Assembly (NCBI GenBank): GCA_000499405.2
Contig: HG738140.1
Span: 1,339,501 to 1,403,500 of the forward strand
Length of the DNA stretch: 64,000 bases
Source of the DNA: Onchocerca volvulus
Taxonomy: Eukaryota > Nematoda > Chromadorea > Rhabditida > Onchocercidae
Direction: 5' to 3'
The notes below the pieces were generated by a model. The model was not told the DNA's origin and did not search any database. It saw only the letters and a program-made list of their open reading frames with translations. Positions within the stretch are counted from its first letter, which is position 1; the number at the start of each line of letters is the position of its first letter. Position numbers and translations under genes: made by a program. Below are positions 44,688 to 55,447 of this stretch, one piece after another.

Positions 44688-47600
44688 TTATATACCAATT
44701 GCATTATTAACTGTAACTGAGAATATCTCACAATCACCATCAATTTCCAAAGTTTTGATATCATCTGGTGAGCCACGATGCGCAAATGTCGTAAAGCGAA
44801 CACCGTTGAAGAAAATTTGAAAGCTGTATCGCTCATTGATAACTGTTATATCGGCACTTGAAATTAATGGAAATTATTTATTTATTGTTGATTATTTTGA
44901 TTATTGATAAATTTTGATAATTGATAAGAAATTTCTTATTTTTTAAATTATTGCGAATTAATTTAGGAATTGATGAGTTCTGATCAATTCAGAATGTGAA
45001 AAATGTCACAATTGCAACAAAAAACTCTTTTTTTATTACTTCAAAAAAGAGATAAAATATGGGAAAAGAAGAAAAACTAACATTTCTCCTTTAACGATCG
45101 GTAACGTGCCCTCACGTTCTTCACGTCCCCATACGTTATTCTCCATTGCGTTACGTACTACGGTACCTTCATTGAATCGTACCGATATTTGCAATGCATG
45201 CTTTCGATTAGAATTGTATAAATTGATATTAAATCGTTTGCCTAAAATTCATAATTTAATCTTTTTTTTTAAAATTTCTGTTAACTTACTTGCAACATTT
45301 CTTTACGTAACTTTACGCAAATGACTCGTACGTCAAAAAAACCCTCTGCACGTAATTACCATGTTAAATCTCTTCATAAACTTCTTAGATATGATCTTAT
45401 CAATGGCTATTATCATTTTCTTATTCTAAACAGTGGTGAAATGTTTGATCCATCAAAACAACATGTTTGTAAATTTTTACGTTTTCATAAACATGAATAA
45501 TATTTTAGAAACAAAATTTCCGGTTTCTAATTCCACTTTTTTTTTTCACAAATTTCTGATTTTTATTTCCAATTTTTGCTTTCTGATTTCATTTTGGTAA
45601 ATCCATTTGTTTATTAAATTAGATAGAGTTTTAATATCACAATAGTCATTGTTGTTATTATTATTATTATTATTATTGGATATTTTTAATTTATAAATAA
45701 TCGAAAAAAAACTAAAAATTAAACAGTTTAGCATTAATTTAAATTTTTTTGGTATGAAATCATTTACCAGTCGGTAGTACAGAAATATCCAATCGTTTTC
45801 CTGGAACAATTTCAGCGACCGCTGCATATGGTACCGGGAATACTCGTCCACCATAATGGAATAATCGAAGATTAACTAGGTCACCAATAATTGATACATG
45901 ATCTACCTGAAATAATAATCATTTTAAAAATAAAATTTATTTTCAATTTTTTTAACTTTTAAACTTTTAAAATATTCTATAATTCGATGTTTTAATTATA
46001 TTCGTGGAAAAGTTATGTAGTAGCAATTAAAACAAATACTAATTAACAATTAGTACTAATAATAGAAGATATAAAAAATAGACGACATGAAACGATTGAT
46101 TTCTATATATTCATATGATTTTTGTCAATAGCATAGAAAATATGAATCAATAAAAGATTAAGTTTTACAAAATTAAAATAATTTTAATATGAAACTTAAT
46201 TACTTAAAAGAAAATATTACTAAAAGAAAGAAAAATGATTTCATTTACTTACTTCAGTTAGCGGTGATTTTTGGTCGAACGTACCGGCTTCCACGCGATT
46301 CGCAAATATCTATATAATTCATATTAAATTTAAATTTCGTAATAAGTGATGAAAAAACATATCGTTTATTGTTGATAAAATGGTAAAAGTGATAAATGAT
46401 AAAGGAAATTATCTCGTCCGTTAACATTTTTTTTGACAAACTTATCGATTTTAGATAATTCATTCATCATGCATTCGAAATGATATTCTTTTATGATTAT
46501 GCAATAATATTAGTAAAAGTTTTAATGCAAGCTCGAAAAATTTAAGGCCAAAGTAAGGCCTTATGTTTAGAGCCAAGTTTAATCCAAAAGAGAACAGTTC
46601 CAAGAGTTTGGCTCATTTCTTCATAGATTTTTAGAAAAATGATAAAAAAAAAAATTTCTGGAAGGGATTTGTATCCGTCTTTTGAAAATGTCACAGTATT
46701 CAGAGAGAGAAATTCACGCTGTATAAAAAACTTCATTGAAACTTTCTGAAATGAAAACATGAATTAAAAATTCTAAACCTGATACTTATTATTGATTATA
46801 CGAATTCGAATATCCATTTCTGTATTTGGCTTGAAATAATTCTTCAAACGTTGCTCGCTGCTACCCCAAATACCATTCACGAGTGTATTGTAAACCATTT
46901 TTCCTGAAAATTAATTTTTAGAAAAGAAAAATTTGCATGGAATTATAAATTAATATAGCTAACTGATAGAAGGAAAAAAAAAACCTGAAAAGCATTTTGA
47001 CAACATTTAGCTTAACAAAAGAAAACCTGAAATTGCTACACGAGAAAACCTGAAATTGCGACAAGAGAAGACCTGAAATTACCTTCATCAAATCGAATAC
47101 TGAGATGTAGTGGTAGATCAGCATTTCTGCTTGGGCCTTTATGAAAATTGATATCGATTCTAAAATTTTTTGATTTTTTTTCAAAATTTAAAACAAACAT
47201 TTTTATGGATTGGAGAAGAATATTTCAATCAAAGATATTTAAATTTGTTAGTTCTAAACAAGTATAAAATAACAGAATATTTGCTGAGCATTGAATTTAA
47301 AACTTGTGAACTTAATTTTCAATCTTGTTTTTTCATGGAAATTTTCCATAAGAATTGTTTCAGAAATTTACAATTTTCAGAAACTTATGGTTTCAAAATA
47401 GGCTCACTAATTTATTTCTAAATTTTAATGAAATTTAATTAATCTATTTTGGAACCACAAATTTCTGAAACAATTCTTCTGCAAAATTTCTATTAAAAAA
47501 TAAAATTGAAATTTTCGTACGGACGACAAAATTTTTCATGAATGATGCAAAATGTCAAACAATTCTTAAAAAATTTTCAAAAAATAAAAAAAAAATTTTT

Positions 47601-49368
47601 TTTTGTCTTTTAAAGAAATTTTTTTAAAATTTCAATATTCATACCTCTTAGCATCCGGTTTAATCATACCAACTGCATGAACTGTTTGTCCTTCTTGAAA
47701 TGGTTGGCTAATTCGAGTTTTAAATGGTACCGACTGCAATTGTTTTAATTAAAAAATACAGTAGTTTTGACAAAGGCAGTGATAAGAAATTTAATCACCT
47801 GTCTTTGTTTTAATTTCCATTAATTAACTAATTAGTGATATTATGATAATTTTGATGTGAAGAAATTGCTTAAAATAGATAAGTTCTTCGCATGAATAAT
47901 CTACCTCTTTTGAGCAATTTCTTCATATCAAAATTATCATAATACCTCTTTAAATTTATCAACAGCATATCAATATCAAATGCAAAAACATTGATAATAT
48001 TTTCGGGATTTAAAAACCTGAAGACTTGAAACATATTAAAATTTTCATTTATTGGCCAAAGAATAATAATCATTGAAATTAATGATGGCTTTAATATGTT
48101 AAAATTTATTTCACATAATTTTACGATTCGGAATGCATTCATTATTCAATTAAATCCTGACATAAATAGAATGGATTCAGATTCGTATAATGGATTCAGA
48201 TTCAGATTCAAATTCGGATTCGTTTAATTCAAAAATATTATACTTACATATTGTCTTTCACCGATGAATTTTTTATAATTGACTTCCTTGGCATGAGATG
48301 GATCATGCTTTGATTCTTCAAATTTTGTGGTTTTTTGACTCAAACAAATCTCCAGCAATAAGCCAATTAATATTAGCGCTAAATATACGTTTAATTAATT
48401 AATTATTAAAAAAATAATATCAAATGAATTAATTTCTTTTTCAAAATTCTATTTTAAATGATTATCGTAAATTATAAAGTTAAAAATAAAGACTTTTTAT
48501 GAATGATTTTAAATTAGAAAGAGATAATTTAAATCTCAATTAAAAAGAGAAATAAATTTTTAATTAAAAAGAGAATTTAAATTAGGAAGAGGTAAATTAG
48601 ACAGACAATTTGCTGGGCAAGTAAGAATTTTGATTTAAAACATTATCATGACCTTTGCAAGCAAATACATGGCCTCAGTTACAGAAGATTGATGACCTTT
48701 CTCTTCAGAAGATTGATGACCTTTCTCTTCAGAAGATTGATGATCTTTCTCCTTCGTTTCTCTTTTATCGTCATTGTTTATGTGGAAGTGGTTATAAGTC
48801 AATATTACTTAAGACAAATATTTGAATTTGCTGGTGCGCGACGTCAAAAGTGATTTGCTGATGTTTGACCCCAAAAGTGACCTCTTTTACTTGTCCAGTA
48901 TTGTATAATTCTTATGTAGCACAATTAAGTAAATTTCTCTCTCTAATTAGCATTTGATTATAAGTGATTTTGACTTTTGACCTAAGTTGAAATTCTTAGA
49001 TTCTAAAAAATGACATTCAAGAGCATCCGGATAGATGAAAAAGCTATTTTGAAAATTTTGATTCTCATCTATTCGTTCATAATTCTTAATTTTCTATTTT
49101 GCCACGAAAATTCAACTTCATTAAATTAATTTTATTAATTTCTTCCATATTTAATTTCAAATTCTTAAATTTAAAAAAAATGAGATGAAGAAAACAACAA
49201 CTGAATGATATGCTCGCCTTTTCTTGAACTCTTTTTTGTCCATGAATTTGGAAAATATCAAATAAGAAGAATCTGAATTGCGTAACAATTTTGTTGATTT
49301 CATTTTTAATCGAAAGAAAAAAAGAGAGAAAAAAGAAAAATCAACTAACCTTGAATCAAATTCTTCAT
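44688..49368 (-). CDS. secreted tandem-repeat galectin, 321 aa, 9 exons
   Basis: Minus-strand exons: 49368-49350, 48378-48248, 47733-47645, 47159-47083, 46903-46779, 46309-46253, 45906-45768, 45241-45082, 44856-44688; all phases agree. Residues 1-20 (MKNLIQALILIGLLLEICLS) form a classical signal peptide, unusual because most galectins leave the cell by an unconventional route. Two carbohydrate-recognition domains follow, at about 50-175 and 190-321. CRD1 shows LHLSIRFDEG, VYNTLVNGIWG and SSEQR. CRD2 shows LQISVRFNEG, VVRNAMENNVWG and REER. Compared with the canonical H-N-R / N / W-E-R set, CRD1 keeps H98, R102, N111 and W118 but has S100, S121 and Q123. CRD2 keeps R234, N243, W250, E253 and R255 but has Q230 and S232. 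Galectins bind beta-galactosides and are common nematode surface and secreted products; sugar binding here may be altered. A tttttcag acceptor 7 nt upstream of the ATG supports the start. Confidence 0.95.
48683..48754. repeat. 24-bp tandem repeat, three copies, in galectin intron 1
   Basis: Units of agaagattgatgacctttct plus cttc start at 48683, 48707 and 48731. The third has one substitution in the core (gatctt for gacctt) and a changed end. Confidence 0.95.
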
Positions 49369-49375
49369 TGTTAAC

Positions 49376-49386
49376 CTGAAAAATTT
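49376..49386 (-). promoter_or_regulatory. probable spliced-leader acceptor of the galectin gene
   Basis: Minus-strand aaatttttcag is followed by gttaaca and the ATG, which would give a 7-nt 5' UTR. Confidence 0.65.
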
Positions 49387-49599
49387 TATAAAAATTTGAT
49401 ACCTTTAAAATTTCAATAGAAAAATAAAAATTTATTAAAGTTAGAATATGGAATTTCATCATTTTCAATTTGAAATATTATTCTAATTTTAAAGAAACAG
49501 TAATCTAAGTTTAAGAAATCAAAGAATTTTCAAAAAATCAATTCTACCGTATACCAATTTTCCTTTCATTCGTATATTAATTTATAGTTGATAATTAAA

Positions 49600-49960
49600 C
49601 TAGAAAGAATAATTTCCATTCAAATGATAACTAAACTAGAAGGATCGATCAACTCAGATCTTCTACTAATCGGAATAATCGATAAATGAATTAGAAGAAT
49701 CGATGAACTTAAACACAACTAAATTGGAAGAATTAATCAATTTAGGCGACAACTAAACTAGCAGAATCGATCAGCCTAGACAACAATTGAACTAAAAAGA
49801 TCGATCAACTCAGATCTTCCATTATTCAAAAATTTCGTAACAACTAAACTAGAAGAATTGATCAACTTAAACGACAACTGATTTCGAAAAATTTGATCAA
49901 TTCAGACGACAACTGACCAAGATGACCGATTAATTTCGTTCTTTTACTTTTCAAAAATAT
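49600..49960. repeat. degenerate minisatellite of about 40-bp units
   Basis: The core gacaactaaactagaagaat followed by cgatcaact[ct]a recurs eight or nine times with many substitutions. Two longer copies also share aactcagatctt. Confidence 0.8.
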
Positions 49961-51933
49961 TCAACAATTATGCTAAAAAGAATTGAACAATTTGGACAAA
50001 AAAAATTCCGTTTCAACTTAGATTGACAAGGATGACTAATTGATTTGCTCGAACTATACTCAAAATATCGCATATTTAAATATTTTCTAAAATATTCCAA
50101 AACATTCAAATTTAAAATTTTTAAAATTTGAAACTAATCAAAACAACTGATTGGCACGTGTCAAAGATCTAAATTGAAACAGTCTGGATGAAATTGTTAT
50201 TTAATGTTGAAAATCTAGTTCGTTAGGAAAAGTATAGACGAAAAATTTTGCAAAACAGAAAGACAAAACACCAAAACAAAATGATGATCGGAATGAGAAT
50301 GAGTCTTTCAAAGTTGCAATCGGGAAATGTAGTTTGTAAAGTCTCAGACCTTTTGCTTAGCAAAATGTTTTTAAAATTTATCGAAAAATTTGTGAAGTAA
50401 TTAATAAAGCATAAAGTGCCATATGTTACGTGCCAATTTTCTCTTTCTTCCTCGCTTAAAAACTTTTTAGCAAAACTTTTTTAAAGTTGAAAACGATGAA
50501 TCAATTTCCGCGAAAAATTTTGTTTTGTTACTGTTATTGTTTGTGTGCTTAAAAATATGTTTAGAAATTTCTCAAATTCCAAATGATAAATTTTGTCTTA
50601 AGTTTGAAATTTATTTACGAATTTTCAGTTTTATTAACTAATCATAAATCAAACAACAATGATCAAAAAATTTTAAAAACAATCGAAAACCTTTCTTTCT
50701 TTTTTTTTTTTTTCGAACAGTTCAATTATCTTCAAAAAAAAAAAAATCTAAAAAAAAAAAAAAACTTGTTTGAAACTTATTGACGCAAATGTACGTTTTA
50801 AATTTTTATAAAATTTTCACACTTTTATGATTGGCATATTCATGAAATTGACTAATTAGAGGGAATATATATATAGTTTTTTTTTTTTTTTTTTTTTTTT
50901 TTCGATATATTTAGAAAACTAATCCTTTAATAACAAAAAAAAAAAAAAAAAAAAAACCAGTTTTCTGATATCAATACTGATAATTTTCAATTTTTTCTGA
51001 CTTCTGATCGATTTCTGATCCATCTTCTGATTAATTTCAAAATTTGCAAATTTTGCATTTAAATTTTCTAAATATTCCTCGATTTCTTCCAAAAACTTTG
51101 TCCACTTAACTTAACTAACTTAATTCAATTACTTTTTCAATTTTGATTGTACAGAATACAAATATAACATGTATGTAAAACATGATTTTTTTTTTAAAAT
51201 GGTTTCTTTAATTTTTTTTTTATCTATGTATTTGAAAATTAATCTTCAAGGGAAAAAAAACCATTTCTTTTTTTTGATAAATTTGAAAATTTAGTAAAAA
51301 AAAAATTTGAATCAATATTTATGAAATGACTAGTCAGAGGAAATGTTTTGTTTTTTGTTGTATCTAAAAAAACTGATCCTTAAAATACCAATCCTATTTT
51401 TTAATAATTTCAAATTTTGCATATGTTTGAATTTCTTTAGCATTTTCAGACACTTTTTTGAAACTTTTTCGGCTTAACTTTCTAATAATTCAACTATTTT
51501 TTTTTTTTTTTTTTTTTTTTTTGCAACTTCAATGATATTTTCTGCAGAAAGTATTTTAAATCATTCGAAAGCAAATTTTCTTCTCGATATTTTTCGATTG
51601 AAAAGCAAAATTTTTTGGAATAAATTCAAAATCTTCAATCATTCATCCAATGCTCAAAATATATTGCAGGAAATGATCAATCATTAATTAAAATTAATTG
51701 ACAAGATTTATTTTTACACTCTGTTGGAATGATTCACATTCAGTCCAACTCTACTCTTGCCACTTCTAATCAATCATATTACTGTATTTTCGAAAAATTT
51801 GCATAAAAATACTTAAAAATACAAATAATTAAATAATTAAGATAAATATAAGCAATTACTAAGACAGTTAATAGGACAAATAAAATCATAAAAATTAAGC
51901 TATTGTTTATCCGCTGGCTGTTTTTATAATCAG

Positions 51934-52031
51934 CCATTTGGAAAGGAATTGATAATGATAAGCCTGTTGAAATCGAAATTCCTGGTGATAATGGCGTTGA
52001 TACTGAACTTCATGATAAAATAATTCCAACT
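51934..52031 (+). CDS. unassigned coding-like exon candidate
   Basis: A ttataatcag acceptor and an ACT|gtaggc donor bracket 98 bp that is open and protein-like in one frame (IWKGIDNDKPVEIEI, then GDNGVDTELHDKIIP). Past the donor the frame continues to a TAA after MSN. No neighbouring exon was found, and I recognise no family. It could be an isolated exon of an unseen gene, a relic, or chance. Confidence 0.2.
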
Positions 52032-52130
52032 GTAGGCAAGCTAACTTGGACATTCATTATTACTTTGAATAATTTGTTTTCTCGAATGAGTAATTAATTT
52101 TGCAGGAAAGTAATTACGAAATTATTTGAG

Positions 52131-52230
52131 AATGAGTAATTAAGAAATCACTCATTCTCAAATGAGTAATTAAGAAATCACTCATTCTCAAATGAGTAAT
52201 TAAGAAATTACTCATTCTCAAATGACTAAT
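52131..52230. repeat. 30-bp tandem repeat with internal inverted arms
   Basis: Three units of aatgagtaattaagaaatca plus ctcattctca start at 52131, 52161 and 52191, with a partial fourth. Arms TGAGAATGAGT and ACTCATTCTCA are perfectly complementary, so each unit can fold into an 11-bp hairpin. Confidence 0.95.
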
Positions 52231-53247
52231 TATTGATTGGAAATTTTTTAATTTAAAATTATAAATTATTTTTTTTCCTTTACAAACCGAATACCTTGCC
52301 AACTATTGCAAGATCCAATGAATATTATTATTCATTGAATAGGCCAATGCCTAAATATTAGTGTATATGTGCAATTCAAAGATTTGAATTCAAAGTTTTT
52401 TGCAAATTATCAAATATTTACAAAACTATTTGAAAAAAAAAAAAAGAAAAAAAAAGAGCAGCAAAATAATGGCTTTGAAAAGTTCATCGAACCATTTTGT
52501 CTTCAATTTGTTGTAAAATTGCCTAAAAATGAAGTGTATTTTGATAATTCATACTAAACATATACTTAGGTAATAAAGGCACACTAATGTTATAAATTTA
52601 CCTGTTTTACTTGTCGATGACAAGTAAAATTCTAAGAAAAAACACATATTTTTGTTCCAGATACCATATATTCTGGAACAAAGGTATGCGCACTGTATTC
52701 ATGTAACAGTAGAGTACAAAATAATAACGATTTCAAACTTTCGCAAAATATAAATCGCAAATGAAAGTGATTTTTTTTTTGAACTGATTTCTGATTACAA
52801 AGTTTCAGATGATGATAACATACGATCATGCGGATATAACAGAATTGTGGCGCATTTGTTGTACCAATTACTTCCAGAAACTTTTTTTTCCTGAAATATT
52901 TTAAAACAAAATTTCTTAAGTATTTTGCAAAATTTTCTTGTTATAATATATACAATATTTACTTGCCTGCTTAATTCTTCATTTCTTTCTTTTATTTTTT
53001 TTATCACTTATCATCCATGAATGTTTATATTTGAATATTTATACGTTTAATTTTTGCGTCACATACGTGTTCTTCCTTCTTTTCGATTTTTCAATCACAT
53101 ATTCTCGGCAAATTTCTCAATTTTATTCCGTGTAAATTATTATGAAATAAATATAAATTTCACGTTTCACTTCGTAAATTTGGCGGACTTGGATGTTTCG
53201 TTAGTAATTTCTTGCAAGATCACGGTTACCGCGTAAAATTGTGCTAA

Positions 53248-53313
53248 TAAGATTGTTGTCATTGACCTCTCGGATGCACAAATAACTCCAAGAGGTCAGT
53301 GACAATAATCTTA
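53248..53313 (+). ncRNA. candidate pre-miRNA-like hairpin
   Basis: Arms 53248-53273 and 53288-53313 pair over 26 positions around a 14-nt loop. Read as plus-strand RNA, 23 pairs are Watson-Crick, two are G-U wobbles and one is a C-A mismatch. The length, loop and wobble pattern resemble a metazoan miRNA precursor. It lies about 2.1 kb upstream of the cyclophilin start. I do not recognise the arm sequences as a known miRNA family, and nothing in the sequence shows expression. Confidence 0.4.
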
Positions 53314-53419
53314 CTACAGTATTCTCATTACGATGAATAATTCATTCAGTTTGTTCGATGACCTTTGTCTCTGATAGCAAGTGACTGTCCTCTCCTTTCT
53401 CTTTCTACGTACGTGATGT

Positions 53420-53540
53420 ACGTGTGTGGGTGCGTGTGTATGTGCGTGTGTGTACGTGTTTATGTGTCTATATGTGTGTGTTGTGTATATGCGCGAGTGC
53501 GTGTGTGTGTGTGTGTCTGTGTCTGTGTCTGTGTGACGAA
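53420..53540. repeat. degenerate (GT)n microsatellite
   Basis: A tg/gt-rich stretch including a pure gtgtgtgtgtgtgt run near 53500. The frames through it are low-complexity by-products. Confidence 0.9.
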
Positions 53541-55423
53541 AAAGGTGTAAAGGTGTAGATAGGCGCGAATGAATGTGTCGGTCAATGATGATATGCTTGC
53601 ATCGATCAAAATATAACGGAACAAGTGAACTGTTATCTTGCAGGTGCCCTTTTTCAATCTAATTCCATTTCCTTCTCCATGTCTTCTCCCTCGTCATTTT
53701 TCCAACTCTATCACTCGACAGAGAAATGCTCCCTATCCTCATTTCATATGCTCTCTCTTTCTTTTACTTGACAGACATGGAGAGAACATGGAGAGAGACA
53801 GCACGCACACACATATATACGTACACACCCACCCACGCACACACACATCACTTGCAAGTCTGAGCAGTAGTTAATTAGAGAGAAGAGAACTGTAATGAAT
53901 GAGAGAGCGAGGGAGCGAGAGAGAGGGCACGACTGTTTTGACATTTTAGGGCATTGCGCATCCGTGCTCTCTCATTGATCTTTCGTAACACGTTTATGGT
54001 GGCGTGAAATGCCGCTGCAATAGGCCGTGACGTGTGGTCCGTGTACTAGCGTGTAAATTAACGTGTGAATTCACACGTACACTCTATATGTTCGATTTAG
54101 TTGTTTATATGTTTGGGGAAAGATTGCGTGGACACTTCATGCATATTAAGTTAGAATAGAGATTCGTGAGGATTTTTACTCCTAGTTAGCGCCATAAGCT
54201 TAAAATTATGGTTCATTAATTGGCATTTCCAGATATTGGCCAAATTTATTATACGAGCTTAATTAATCAGCAAATAATTTTTTATTTTATCGAATTTTTT
54301 GACAAAAAAAAAAAAAAAAAATCTAAGTTATTGGTGAGAGGAAGAATGAAGAAATGAACAGTTTGTCTAATTTAATTCGTCAAAAAAAAAAAAAAAAAAA
54401 AAACAGTTTTCGTCTTTTTCTCCTATCTCTCTGCTTCCTTCGCTTCTTCTTCGAGTCACGACTTTTTTTTTTCGCTGAGATTTACTGTCAGCTGCTCCCC
54501 CTTTTAGTAATAACTATTTCTCGTTTTCATTTTTTCCATTTGCAAACATATTTTTTTTACATATTTTTTTTTTCTGTACTAGAATTTCACTGGAAGTTAT
54601 CGAACTTTTTTTTCCCTTTCCACATTATTAGTTTCTTTTCCGTTTCAAATTTCAATGATTCATAGAATTGTATCGCTTCATTGGGATAAGTTCTTTTGTA
54701 ATAAAAGATGGGATGAGGCAAAAGTTCCATTTTTCAGATTAAATTTGATGAAATCTACAAATAGTATGATTAAAATTGGTTCCATTTCATTTTTTTTTTT
54801 ATCCATTTCAAGCATTCTTCTAGAATGAATTGATCATTCTGAATGCTATCAATAATATTTATTGACAAATATTTATTGATTAACAATATTTACTGATTGA
54901 TTCTTTGGTACAAATTTTTTTGATCGAAAAAATATTTGAAAATAATTGAATGAAAATGATTTCCTGATCCTTGATCTTACAGAAGTTTATTTTTCCTTCT
55001 AATAATACCGGAAGATTTTTGATTATTCCTCGTTTTCACATACCTTTATTTTATTCGAATTAGCAATAGTACATGCTACCTAGGTTACTAGTGATGAAGA
55101 TAATGAGAATATGTTCTGCTGTAAGTCTAGGACTGGAAAACTAAATTAAGTATATATGTTATGTAAAAAAGCTATTAGTAATATCATTTGTGCGTAAACA
55201 AACTTTATTATTTTATCAGTGATATCACGTGTTATGTATGTACTATCATTGCTTATAATCATATTTATCGATAAATTACAGTAACATCGATATTACCAGA
55301 CCAGCACTTCAATCTGATAATTCTTTTATTACATCTCAGTTTTATTCATATGTGTTGATTTGAAGGATTTATCGCTCGTATCATAAATTTTTTAGGAAAT
55401 ATATGTGAAATTCGTTAACAAAA

Positions 55424-55435
55424 TTTTTTTTTCAG
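55424..55435 (+). promoter_or_regulatory. probable spliced-leader acceptor of the cyclophilin gene
   Basis: A T run ending in ttttttcag lies 12 nt upstream of the ATG at 55448. Confidence 0.65.
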
Positions 55436-55447
55436 CTTGACGGAAGC

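Larger units (their letters stand above)
49387..55423. other. intergenic between galectin and cyclophilin (divergent upstream regions)
   Basis: About 6 kb upstream of both flanking genes. It contains a degenerate minisatellite (49600-49960), long A and T runs (50880-50960, 51500-51520), an unassigned coding-like segment (51934-52031), a 30-bp palindromic minisatellite (52131-52230), a pre-miRNA-like hairpin (53248-53313), and GT/CA microsatellites (53420-53540, 53800-53850). The sequence at 53400-54080 is clearly less AT-rich than its surroundings. No complete gene was found. Confidence 0.55.

Noticed and set aside
54354..54665. 103-codon Phe/Leu/Ser-rich plus-strand frame resembling a membrane protein
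   Set aside because: The hydrophobicity comes from T-rich DNA; there is no alternation of loops and helices and no splice support.
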